Shown piece by piece: positions 17,034-25,800 of a stretch of 64,000 bases of DNA (position 1 is its first letter; every line of letters begins with the position of its first letter). The stretch comes from Pedococcus dokdonensis (lineage in GTDB: Bacteria > Actinomycetota > Actinomycetes > Actinomycetales > Dermatophilaceae). The stretch lies in assembly GCF_900104525.1 (NCBI RefSeq), contig NZ_LT629711.1:3844001-3908000 (forward strand), in the 5' to 3' direction. Under the pieces are notes generated by a model that saw only the letters and a list, made by a program, of their open reading frames with translations, was not told where the DNA came from and ran no database searches. A program made the position numbers and the translations under genes.

Positions 17034-17699
17034 GTGAGCGAACCAGCCCCCGCGGCACCGCGCCGTGGGCGTCCCGGCTACGACCAGGAGACGGTGCTGC
17101 GCCGGGCGATCGAGCTGTTCAACGAGCAGGGCTACGACGGCACCAGCATGGGTGACCTGGCTCGCGAGCTGGGGTTCACCAAGTCCGCGATCTACCATCA
17201 CGTGCCGAGCAAGACCCACCTGCTGGCGCTCGCCCTCGACGAGGCCCTCGACGGGCTCACCCGCGCGATCGACGAGGCGAGCGCCGACGTCACCGGCCGC
17301 ACGGCATACCAACGGCTGCGGGACGTGGTGCACCGCAGCGTGGAGGTGCTCGTGGAGCACCAGCCAGCCGTCACGTTGCTGCTGCGGGTGCGGGGCAACA
17401 GCGAGGTCGAGCTGGAGGCGCTGCGCCGACGGCGCGAGATCGACGCCCGGCTGGCGGCCCTGGTGACCGAGGCGATCGACGAGGGGTCGTTGCGCTCCGA
17501 CGTGCCCCCGGCCCTGGTGAGCCGGCTGCTGTTCGGGATGGTGAACTCACTCGTCGAGTGGCACCGCGCCGGAGGGGGAGTCGAGCGCGCGCAGCTGTCC
17601 GAGGCGATCACGACGATCGCGTTCGACGGGCTGGCCCTGCCGGCGCAGCAGACGCCGCCCCACCGGACGCCGCACCGGGAGGCGCCTCACCAGGCGTAG
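17034..17699 (+). CDS. TetR family regulator, candidate PaaR-type repressor
   Basis: A 221-residue TetR regulator: helix-turn-helix at about residues 18-62 (ending with MGDLARELGFTKSAIYHHVPSKTHLL) and a helical ligand-binding domain. GTG 17034 is the start giving MSEPAPAAPRRGRPGYD. Its last 13 bases overlap the convergent paaH gene. In actinobacteria such as Corynebacterium a TetR regulator (PaaR) replaces the proteobacterial PaaX and responds to phenylacetyl-CoA; the location beside the paa operon and a TetR-like operator before paaA suggest the same role here, by inference. Confidence 0.82.
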   Translation: MSEPAPAAPRRGRPGYDQETVLRRAIELFNEQGYDGTSMGDLARELGFTKSAIYHHVPSKTHLLALALDEALDGLTRAIDEASADVTGRTAYQRLRDVVHRSVEVLVEHQPAVTLLLRVRGNSEVELEALRRRREIDARLAALVTEAIDEGSLRSDVPPALVSRLLFGMVNSLVEWHRAGGGVERAQLSEAITTIAFDGLALPAQQTPPHRTPHREAPHQA

Positions 17700-18547
17700 A
17701 AGCCGCGCCCGCTCTTGCGGCCGAGCTCGCCGGCGGCGACCTTGTCGCGCAGCAGCTGCGGCGGCTCGAACCGCGGACCCAGCTCGCGCGAGAGGTGCTC
17801 GGCGATCGCCAGCCGCACGTCGAGTCCGACGATGTCGGTGGTGCGCAACGGTCCGATGGGGTGCCGGTAGCCGAGCGTCATGGCGGTGTCGATGTCCTCG
17901 GCCGACGCGACGCCCTCCTCGACCATCCGCATCGCCTCCAGCGCGATGGCCACGCCGAGCCGGCTGCTGGCGAAGCCCGGCGAGTCCTTCACGACGACTG
18001 CGGTCTTGCCGAGCGTCGCCGCCCAGCCCTGCGCCTGATCGACCAGCGCTGCCGAGGTGCGGCTCCCGACCACCACCTCGAGCAGGTCGCTGGTCGGCAC
18101 CGGGTTGAAGAAGTGCAGCCCGATGAACCGATCCGGCGAGCGCAGGCCGTCGGCGATGGCGTCGATCGACAGCGAGCTGGTGTTGGTGGCGAGGACCGCC
18201 TCGGGGACGACCTGCTCCACGCGCTGGAACACCGACCGCTTGAGGTCGACGTCCTCCGGCACCGCCTCGACGACCAGGTCCACGCCGGCCAGCCCGTCGA
18301 CGTCAGCGGTCGCCGACACGTGCGTCGTGACCTCGGCCGGGTCGGAGTCGCCGAGGGTGCCTCGCTCGGCGGCCTTGTGCAGGCTGGTCGTGACCCGCTC
18401 GAGCGCGGCCGCCGCCGCTGCCGAGTCGCTCTCGACCACGACGACCTCGCAACCGGCGAGCGCGAACGCATGCGCGATTCCGGCCCCCATCCGGCCGCCG
18501 CCGAACACGCCCACGCGGGCCGGCAGCGGGATCTTCTCGACAGTCAT
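17687..18547 (-). CDS. paaH: 3-hydroxyacyl-CoA dehydrogenase
   Basis: A 286-residue NAD-dependent 3-hydroxyacyl-CoA dehydrogenase. In the paa pathway the enzyme oxidises 3-hydroxyadipyl-CoA to 3-oxoadipyl-CoA. The N-terminal Rossmann motif is FGGGRMGAGIAHAFALAG; catalytic His and Glu lie in GLHFFNPVP and in the later helix; the C-terminal dimerisation domain ends KSGRGFYAW. Length is that of the single-function family. It is the last gene of the minus-strand paa run and overlaps the end of the TetR gene. It could instead be a 3-hydroxybutyryl-CoA dehydrogenase; the neighbourhood favours PaaH. Confidence 0.82.
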   Translation of the reverse strand: MTVEKIPLPARVGVFGGGRMGAGIAHAFALAGCEVVVVESDSAAAAAALERVTTSLHKAAERGTLGDSDPAEVTTHVSATADVDGLAGVDLVVEAVPEDVDLKRSVFQRVEQVVPEAVLATNTSSLSIDAIADGLRSPDRFIGLHFFNPVPTSDLLEVVVGSRTSAALVDQAQGWAATLGKTAVVVKDSPGFASSRLGVAIALEAMRMVEEGVASAEDIDTAMTLGYRHPIGPLRTTDIVGLDVRLAIAEHLSRELGPRFEPPQLLRDKVAAGELGRKSGRGFYAW

Positions 18548-18590
18548 GGGTCTCCTCGGGGGGCAGGTGTCGGTGGTGCGCTAGTGCGGG

Positions 18591-19691
18591 TCAGGCGTCG
18601 AAGTCGACGGTGACCGCGTCACTGACCGGGAACGACTGGCAGGTGAGGACGAAGCCCTGCTCCACCTCGCCCTTCTCCAACGCGTAGTTGCGGCGCATGT
18701 CGACCTCGCCGTCGCGCACCAGGGCGCGGCAGGTGCCGCAGACGCCCCCCTTGCAGGCGAACGGCAGGTCGGTGCGGGTGGCCTGGGCGGCATCGAGGAT
18801 GGACTGTCCGCGCGGCATCGGGGCGGTCGAGCTGGTGCCGTCGAGCACGACCGTCACGTCGCTCGTCTCTCCCTCGACCACCGCATCGGCCCGGCGCAGC
18901 TCGGGCGGCGGCTCGTCGACGTAGAAGAGCTCGAAGTGCACGCGGTCCTCGGCGACCCCGACCTCGGCCAGCACCTCGCGTGCCGCCCCGATCATGGCGA
19001 AGGGACCGCACAGCCACACGTCGTCGACGTCCCGGACCGGCACGAGCACGTCGAGCAGCCGCCGCAACCGGTCGGCGTCGATCCGGCCCGAGAAGAGCTC
19101 GACGTCGCGCGGCTCGCGAGAGAGCACGTGGATCAGCTGCAACCGGGCGCCGTACCGGTTCTTGAGGTCGGCGAGCTCCTCGGCGAACATGACCGACCCG
19201 GTGGTGCGGTTGCCGTAGATCAGCGTCACCTCGGCCTCGGGGTTGGTGAGCATCGTCGCGGCGATCGACAGCATCGGCGTGATGCCCGAACCGGCCGCGA
19301 TGCAGAGGTGCCGGCCGCCGGTGGCCGGGTCGGCCCGGAAGCTGCCGGACGGCGTCTGCACCTCGACCTCGGTGCCGGGTGCGACCTCGTGCACCAGCCA
19401 CCGCGAGAACAGCCCGTCCGGGATCTCGCGCACGCCGATGCGGGGTCGCTCACCGACGGCGGCGCAGATCGAGTAGGTGCGGCGGTGCTCCTGCCCGTCG
19501 ATGCGACGGCGCAGGGTGAGCGACTGACCCGCTGCGAAGTCGTAGGCCGCGGCGAGCTCGGCCGGGACGTCGAAGCTCACCGCGACGGAGTCGTCGGTGA
19601 GCTGCTCCACGGAGTGGACCTTGAGGGTGTGGAAGACGGGGGCGGTGCGGCCCTTCCTGGGGATGAGCAGCGAGCCGGTGGAGGTGGTCAC
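18591..19691 (-). CDS. paaE: Phenylacetyl-CoA epoxidase subunit E (reductase)
   Basis: PaaE passes electrons from NADPH to the di-iron centre of the PaaABCE multicomponent epoxidase. The 366-residue protein has, in order, an FAD-binding barrel with RRTYSIC (residues about 69-75), an NAD(P) domain with AAGSGITPMLS, and a C-terminal plant-type [2Fe-2S] ferredoxin domain with CKGGVCGTCRALV and a final Cys near LTCQSF. GTG start on the minus strand at 19691. Three bases separate it from the paaD stop, so translation is coupled. Confidence 0.93.
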   Translation of the reverse strand: MTTSTGSLLIPRKGRTAPVFHTLKVHSVEQLTDDSVAVSFDVPAELAAAYDFAAGQSLTLRRRIDGQEHRRTYSICAAVGERPRIGVREIPDGLFSRWLVHEVAPGTEVEVQTPSGSFRADPATGGRHLCIAAGSGITPMLSIAATMLTNPEAEVTLIYGNRTTGSVMFAEELADLKNRYGARLQLIHVLSREPRDVELFSGRIDADRLRRLLDVLVPVRDVDDVWLCGPFAMIGAAREVLAEVGVAEDRVHFELFYVDEPPPELRRADAVVEGETSDVTVVLDGTSSTAPMPRGQSILDAAQATRTDLPFACKGGVCGTCRALVRDGEVDMRRNYALEKGEVEQGFVLTCQSFPVSDAVTVDFDA

Positions 19692-19694
19692 GGC

Positions 19695-20303
19695 CTAGAT
19701 CTCCTTGACGTGCTCGAACGGCTCCAGGCAGCTGGTGCAGCGGTAGAGCGCCTTGCAGGACGTGGCGCCGAACTCCGAGGTGAGCTCGACGTCGCCGGAC
19801 CCGCACCGCGGGCAGTGCAGGGAGCGGCGGGTGGGCAGCAACGACAGGGCGACCGGTCCTGATCGCGCCGGGGCGGGGCCGGGCGCCGAGAGGCCGTGGT
19901 CGGCCAGCGCGCGACGACCTCGATCGGTGATCCAGTCGCTCGACCACGCGGGGCTGAGCGCGACCCGCACGGTGGCCGCGAGGCCCGCCTCGCCGAGGCT
20001 GCGGACCAGGTCGTCGCGCATCGTGGCCATCGCCGGGCAGCCCGAGTAGGTCGGGGTGATGGTGACCGTGACGGCACCGTCCTCACTGACCGCCACGCCG
20101 CGGAGCACGCCGAGGTCCTCCAGGGTCAGCATCGGCATCTCGGGGTCGGTGACGCGGCGCGCGACGGCGAGGGCCTGCTCGCGCGTCGTCTCGGGGTCGG
20201 CCGCGGGCGCAGGTTTCGGTCCGGATGGGTGGGAGGCCTGCGCGCGCCGGGGGACACGAGTGGTCGCGGTGGTCGCGGTGGTCGCGGTGGTGGTGGCGGT
20301 CAT
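19695..20303 (-). CDS. paaD: Phenylacetyl-CoA epoxidase assembly protein D
   Basis: PaaD is a DUF59/MIP18-type protein needed for maturation of the epoxidase rather than part of the core. The 202-residue product has a low-complexity start rich in Thr (about residues 2-16, coded by a short tandem repeat), the DUF59 core VTDPEMPMLTLEDLGVL and TPTYSGCPAM with its conserved Cys, and a C-terminal zinc-ribbon with CPRC and CTSC. The ATG (minus, 20303) lies two bases after the paaC stop. Start choice is uncertain by the length of the Thr tract. Confidence 0.9.
   Translation of the reverse strand: MTATTTATTATTATTRVPRRAQASHPSGPKPAPAADPETTREQALAVARRVTDPEMPMLTLEDLGVLRGVAVSEDGAVTVTITPTYSGCPAMATMRDDLVRSLGEAGLAATVRVALSPAWSSDWITDRGRRALADHGLSAPGPAPARSGPVALSLLPTRRSLHCPRCGSGDVELTSEFGATSCKALYRCTSCLEPFEHVKEI
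20260..20298. repeat. 9-bp tandem repeat at the paaD 5' end
   Basis: Three to four copies of a 9-bp unit GTGGTCGCG (plus strand) lie directly inside the paaD start and encode Thr-Ala-Thr repeats. Copy-number change would stay in frame. Confidence 0.75.
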
Positions 20304-20305
20304 GG

Positions 20306-21318
20306 TCACCACCGACCCATCGGGTGGGCGCGGGCCACGACCTGCAGCTCGCCCAGGATCCGGCTGAGCGCCTCGGTGTGCATACCGTCGCGGCCCTGGC
20401 GACCTTGGACGGCGGCCATCGGTGCGACGTCCGGCTGCTCCACGCCGCTGAGCGCGAAGACCTGGGCGAGCACGACGGCGACCGCGTCGGCCACCGTCGA
20501 CGGGTCGACCCCGACGCCGGTCTGCGCGACCCGGGCCTCGACCTCGTGCGTGGCGAACAGCTCGGCCCGGAGGGGCCACACGGAGCGAAGCGCGACCTCG
20601 ATCCGGCGCCGCGACTCCGCGGTGCCGCGCGCCAGGGTGAGGAACCAGCGACCCGCGTAGTCACGGTGGTAGGTGAGCTCCTTGACGCCCTTGGCCGCCA
20701 CCGCCGACAGCACGTGGTCGCGGCTGTCGACGAGCTGCTCGAAGACCGCGATCCGGGCGCTCGAGAAGAGCAGGAGCTTGACGATCGTCACCGCGAAGTC
20801 GCCGTTGTCGAGCTCGACGAGCCGCGCGTTGCGGAACTCGCCGGCGTCACGGAAGAACGCCAACGCGTCCTCGGGGGCACGGGCGAGCCCTCGGGCAAGG
20901 TGGGGACGAGCGAAGGGTCGGCGGCGGCCGCGCGGGCGAGCAGCAGACGGGCCTGGCCCAGCAGGTCGAGTGCGATGTTGGACAGCGCGATGTCGTCCTC
21001 GAGGTCGGGTGCGCGGCTGGTCCACTCGGACAGGCGCTGCGACGCCACCAGGGCGTCGTCGGCGAGCATCAGGCAGTAGGTGCCGAGGTCGCGGGCGTCG
21101 ACCCCGTCGGGGATCGTCGTGTCGACGCCGGCCAGCGGGTCCTCGAAGTCGGTGCCGAAGGCCCAGTGCGAGGGGTCGCCGCCGAGCAGGCCGTCGTAGA
21201 CCGAGCCGTGCGCGTCGTTGGGGTCGGGGGCCGGGTGCGAGGGCTGGTGGGCGACGTCGTCGGCCACCGACTGGATCGCGTCCAGCTCGTCGGGGCCGTC
21301 AGAGGTGGTCTCGGGCAT
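20306..21318 (-). pseudogene. paaC: Phenylacetyl-CoA epoxidase subunit C, reading frame broken by one-base frameshift
   Basis: PaaC is the structural partner of PaaA in the epoxidase. The 5' part (21318 down to about 20878) encodes [29 protein letters not shown] and ends LPEGSPVPP; the 3' part continues in another frame from [19 protein letters not shown] to AHPMGRW. Together they give a full-length PaaC of about 337 residues if one base is added in the run of five G (five C on the coding strand) at 20873-20877. Both halves keep normal codon use and conserved PaaC residues. This looks like a homopolymer base-calling error or a very recent mutation. Slippage back by one base on the C run would also restore the frame. 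Neighbours paaB and paaD are intact. Confidence 0.85.
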
Positions 21319-21329
21319 GGGTCAGCAGC

Positions 21330-21638
21330 TCACATGTGGGGGACGTCGTCGGGGATCTCGTAGAACGTGGGGTGCCGGTAGACCTTGTCGCCACTGGGGG
21401 CGAACATCGGGTCCTTCTCGTCGGGGCTCGACGCCGCGATGTCGGCCGACCGCACCACCCAGATGCTGACGCCCTCGTTGCGGCGGGTGTAGACGTCGCG
21501 CGCGTGGCGCAGCGCCATCTCGTCATCGGCCGCGTGCAACGAGCCCACGTGCACGTGGTTGAGCCCGCGCTTGCCGCGGACGAACACCTCGTAGAGCGGC
21601 CACTCGGCGCGCACGCCACCACCGGTCGGCTCGCTCAC
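21330..21638 (-). CDS. paaB: Phenylacetyl-CoA epoxidase subunit B
   Basis: PaaB is a small structural subunit that links PaaAC dimers in the epoxidase. The 102-residue protein begins around [21 protein letters not shown] and ends [12 protein letters not shown], matching the family closely in length and sequence. Its minus-strand start overlaps the paaA stop by four bases, and paaC starts 11 bases after its stop. Confidence 0.95.
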   Translation of the reverse strand: MSEPTGGGVRAEWPLYEVFVRGKRGLNHVHVGSLHAADDEMALRHARDVYTRRNEGVSIWVVRSADIAASSPDEKDPMFAPSGDKVYRHPTFYEIPDDVPHM

Positions 21639-22651
21639 GCCACGCCCTCCTCACGCACCGAAGCCTGCTGGGCGGCATACGCACTCGCGGCCTCGCGGAC
21701 CCACGCACCGTCCTCGTGCGCCTTGCGGCGGTGGGCGATCCGCTGCGTGTTGCACGGGCCGTTGCCCTTGACCACCTGCATGAACTCGTCCCAGTCGGGC
21801 TGCCCGAAGTCGTGGGCCTGCCGCTCGTCGTTCCAGCGCAGCTCGGGGTCGGGGAAGGTGACGCCGAGTGCCTTCGCCTGGGGCACGGACATGTCGACGA
21901 ACCGCTGGCGCAGGTCGTCGTTGGTGTTGCGCTTGATGCCCCACGCCATCGACTGCGCCGAGTTGGGCGACTCGTCGTCGGGTGGCCCGAACATCATCAG
22001 CGCCGGCCACCAGAACCGGTTGACCGACTCCTGCACCATGGCGCGCTGCTCGTCGGTGCCCTGCATCATCGTCATCAGCAGCTCGTAGCCCTGCCGCTGG
22101 TGGAAGGACTCCTCCTTGCAGATGCGGATCATCGCCCGCCCGTAGGGCCCGAACGACGTCCGACAGAGCGGCACCTGGTTGCAGATCGCCGCGCCGTCGA
22201 CCAGCCAGCCGATGGTGCCGACGTCGGCGTAGGACAGCGTCGGGTAGTTGAAGATCGAGGAGTACTTCTGGCGGCCCTCGATCAGCATCTCGGTGAGCTG
22301 CCCGCGACTGACGCCCAGGGTCTCGCAGGCCGAGTAGAGGTAGAGCCCGTGGCCGGCCTCGTCCTGCACCTTGGCCAGCAGGATCGCCTTGCGCCGCAGT
22401 GAAGGGGCACGGCCGATCCAGTTGCCCTCGGGCTGCATGCCGATGATCTCGGAGTGGGCGTGCTGGGCGACCTGGCGCACCAGCGTCTTGCGGTAGCCCT
22501 CGGGCATCCAGTCGCGCGGCTCGACCCGGTCGTTGCGGGCGATCGTCGCCTCGAACCCGGCGAGCAGCTCGGCTGCACCCGACGCGTGGGTGCCCGACGC
22601 GTGGGTGCCCGACTCGTCGGTGCCCGACGGGGTGGTCGTGGTGTCCGTCAT
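21635..22651 (-). CDS. paaA: Phenylacetyl-CoA epoxidase subunit A (catalytic, di-iron)
   Basis: PaaA is the catalytic subunit that epoxidises the aromatic ring of phenylacetyl-CoA. The 338-residue protein keeps the carboxylate/His iron-ligand stretches [12 protein letters not shown] and [13 protein letters not shown] and the CoA-binding core. The N-terminus holds a short Thr/Ser/His/Gly repeat ([12 protein letters not shown]). The ATG on the minus strand at 22651 follows GGAGGG; a GTG 12 bases upstream is less likely. It is the first gene of the operon paaA-B-C-D-E-H. A TetR-type palindrome lies 35 bases upstream. One CGGCATAC copy (21674) gives Tyr-Ala with TAT. Confidence 0.95.
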   Translation of the reverse strand: MTDTTTTPSGTDESGTHASGTHASGAAELLAGFEATIARNDRVEPRDWMPEGYRKTLVRQVAQHAHSEIIGMQPEGNWIGRAPSLRRKAILLAKVQDEAGHGLYLYSACETLGVSRGQLTEMLIEGRQKYSSIFNYPTLSYADVGTIGWLVDGAAICNQVPLCRTSFGPYGRAMIRICKEESFHQRQGYELLMTMMQGTDEQRAMVQESVNRFWWPALMMFGPPDDESPNSAQSMAWGIKRNTNDDLRQRFVDMSVPQAKALGVTFPDPELRWNDERQAHDFGQPDWDEFMQVVKGNGPCNTQRIAHRRKAHEDGAWVREAASAYAAQQASVREEGVA

Positions 22652-22685
22652 GCAGCCCTCCACGGTGAGGCGAGGTGGTGAACGA

Positions 22686-22708
22686 TTAACTGACCGAACG
22701 GTCTGTAA
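22686..22708 (-). promoter_or_regulatory. Candidate TetR-type (PaaR) operator before paaA
   Basis: An imperfect inverted repeat, arms TTAACTGACCG and CGGTCTGTAA around a central AA, sits 35 bases upstream of paaA in otherwise GC-rich DNA. It overlaps a -10-like TATTAC on the minus strand (22705-22710). The ACCG-NN-CGGT core resembles operators of TetR repressors, including those described for PaaR in Corynebacterium. The adjacent TetR gene at 17034 is the obvious candidate ligand. Confidence 0.55.
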
Positions 22709-22847
22709 TAGTGTCGCAGGCGCCGTCCGCTGTTGGCAACTACCGGACCCACGGTATGCCGGGCGGCCGCATTACTCGCGAGTCACCCGGGATCGGTGGC
22801 AGGCTCGGCAGCGATCCGCTGTCCGCCGTCGCTGGGAGGCCCACCCG

Positions 22848-25800
22848 ATGTTCTCGCGCATCGCCATCGTCAACCGCGGCGAGGCCGCCATGCGGCTCAT
22901 CCACGCGGTGCGCGACCTCAACGCTCAGGCCGGGCTGGGCGGGTCGGACGACGGGCACCGCATCGAGACCGTCGCGCTGCACACCGAGGGCGAGAAGCGC
23001 GCCATGTTCGTGCGCGAGTCGGACCACGCCTACAACCTGGGTCCGGCGGCCAACCGTCCCTACCTCGACTACGCGGTGCTGGAGAAGGCGCTGCGCGAGA
23101 CCGGCGCCGATGCCGCCTGGGTGGGCTGGGGCTTCGTCGCCGAGCACCCCGATTTCGCGGCCCTGTGCGAGCGGATCGGGGTCACCTTCATCGGCCCGAG
23201 CCCGGAGGCGATGCGCAAGCTCGGGGACAAGATCGGCTCCAAGCTGATCGCCGAGGAGGTCGGGGTCCCCGTCGCACCGTGGAGCCGCGGTGGGGTCGAC
23301 ACCCTCGAGGACGCCAAGTCCGCGGCCGCGCGCATCGGCTACCCGTTGATGCTCAAGGCGACCGCGGGTGGTGGTGGGCGGGGCATCCGCATGGTTGCGT
23401 CCGACGCCGACCTCACCGACGCCTACGAGCGCACTCGTGACGAGGCCGAGCGCGCGTTCGGGTCCGGCGTGGTCTTCCTCGAGAAGCTCGTGACCGGTGC
23501 CCGCCACGTCGAGGTCCAGGTCATCGCCGACGGCCAGGGGACCGCGTGGGCGCTGGGTGTGCGCGACTGCTCGGTGCAGCGCCGCAACCAGAAGGTGATC
23601 GAGGAGTCGGCCTCGCCGGTCCTGCAGCCCGAGCAGGTGGCCGAGGTCAAGGCCAGCGCCGAGCGGCTGGCGATCGCCGTCGGCTACGCCGGGGCCGGCA
23701 CGGTCGAGTTCCTCTACCACCCGGGGGAGAAGTTCTTCGCCTTCCTCGAGGTCAACACCCGGCTGCAGGTCGAGCACCCGATCACCGAGATCACGACCGA
23801 CACCGACCTGGTCAAGCTGCAGATCCACGTCGCAGGCGGGGGTCGGCTCGAGGGTGAGCGCCCGGTCGAGGAGGGGCACGCCGTGGAGGCCCGGCTCAAC
23901 GCCGAGGACCCCGACCGCGACTTCGCGCCGTCACCCGGCCGGATCACGTTGCTCAACCTGCCCGCCGGCCCCGGCATCCGCGTCGACACGGGGGTGGGGG
24001 AGGGCGACTCGATCCCGGCCGACTTCGACTCGATGATCGCCAAGATCATCGCCGTCGGCCGCAACCGCGACGAGGCGCTGGCCAGGCTGCGCCGCGCGAT
24101 GGGCGAGACCACCGTCGTCATCGAGGGTGGTGCCACCAACAAGAGCTTCATCCTCGACCTGCTCGACCAGCCCGAGGTGATCGACGGCAGCGCCGACACC
24201 GGGTGGATCGACCGGGTCCGTGCCGAGGGCCGCCTCGTCTCGCATCGGCACTCCGGCGTCGCGCTGGTCGCCGCCGGCATCGAGGGCTACGAGGACGAGG
24301 AGGCCGTCGAGCGCACCCGCCTCCTCGAGACCTCGCGCGGTGGGCGCCCCCAGGTGCAGCACCGCACCGGCCGCGCCATCGACCTCAAGCTGCGCGGCAC
24401 GGCATACAAGGTCACGGTGTGGCGGATCGGGCCGCACCGGTTCCGCGTCGCGATCGCCGCCGGCGCCACCGAGCAGACCGTCGATGCCGACCTCGACCGG
24501 CTCGACGACTACACCAGCCGGATCACCATCGCCGGGCGCACGCACCGGCTGATCACGGCGACCCACGGGCCGGTGCAGCTCGTCGAGGTCGACGGCGTCA
24601 CCCACCGCGTCAGCCGTGACGAGGGTGGTGTGCTGCGTTCTCCCGCACCGGCGCTCGTGGTCGCGACCCCCGCGCCAGTGGGCTCCGAGGTCGCGGCCGG
24701 GGCACCCGTGCTGGTCCTGGAGTCGATGAAGATGGAGACCGTCCTGCCTGCCCCGTTCGCGGGCCGGGTCAAGGAGCTGCTCGTCTCCGCCGGCAGCCAG
24801 GTCGAGACCGGCGCGCCGCTCGTGCGGCTCGAGCCGGTCGGCGACGGCGACGACGCTGCCGACGTCACGGCCGACGACCACGTCGACCTCGACCTGCCCG
24901 ACGACGTCTCCAACGGTGGTGCCGCCGCCACCGCGGACCAGGCCCGTGCCGCGCTCGCGGCGATGCTGCTCGGCTACGACCTCGACCAGCGCGACGAGGG
25001 CAGCACCCTGACGCGCTACCTCACCGCGCGCGACGAGCTGACCACCCAGGGTGACTCCCAGATCCGGGCCGAGGTCGCGGTGCTCGAGGTGTTCGCCGAC
25101 CTCGCCGAGCTGAGCCGCAACCGGCCGGCCGGCGAGGAGGCGCACGTCGAGCACCGGGTGCACAGCCCGCGCGAGCACTTCCACACCTACCTGCAGAGCC
25201 TCGACCCCGACCGTGGGGCGCTGCCCGAGCAGTTCCGCAGCAAGCTCGGCAACGTGCTGCGCCACTACGGCCTCGACAGCCTCGACCGCACCGCCGAGCT
25301 CGAGCAGGCCGTGTTCCGGGTCTTCCTGTCGCAGCAGCGCTCCGCACCCGACGTGGCCCTGGCGACCTCGCTGCTCCAGCGCTGGATGGTCGAGCCGTGC
25401 CCGGAGCCGCCGCTCGACGCCGCCGCCCGCGAGGTGCTCGACCGGCTGGTGGTGGCCACCCAGCTGCGCTTCCCGGTCGTCGGCGACCTGGCCCGCAGCG
25501 TGCGGTTCCGCTGGTTCGACCAGCCGCTCGTCGACGCCGACCGCGCCAGCGTCCTCGGTGGGGTGAGCGACGAGCTGACGGCACTGGAGGGCATGCCCGG
25601 GGGTGAGGAGCGGGCCAGTCGGATCGACGCACTCGCCGCGATCCCCGAGCAGATCGTCCAGTTCCTGGCCGACCGTCTCGAGAGCGGTGTGCCGCAACGC
25701 GAGCCGATGCTGGCCGTCCTCATCAAACGGCACTACCGCGAGCACGACCTCACCGGGCTGCGCGAGCTCGCCGTCGGTGACCGCCCGTTCGCGGTGGCCG

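Noticed and set aside
20373..20380. Further motif copies such as TGCATACC (20380 area), CGACATACC (31779 area) and TTATGCCG (41734 area)
   Set aside because: They differ from the octamer by one base and were not counted, though they may be decayed copies.
20873..20877. Programmed -1 frameshift in paaC
   Set aside because: The C run allows a slip, but no stimulatory structure was evident and PaaC is not known to use one; sequence error or mutation is simpler.
20306..21318. Two separate genes instead of one broken paaC
   Set aside because: Each half matches a different part of one PaaC, and adding one base to the G run joins them exactly.
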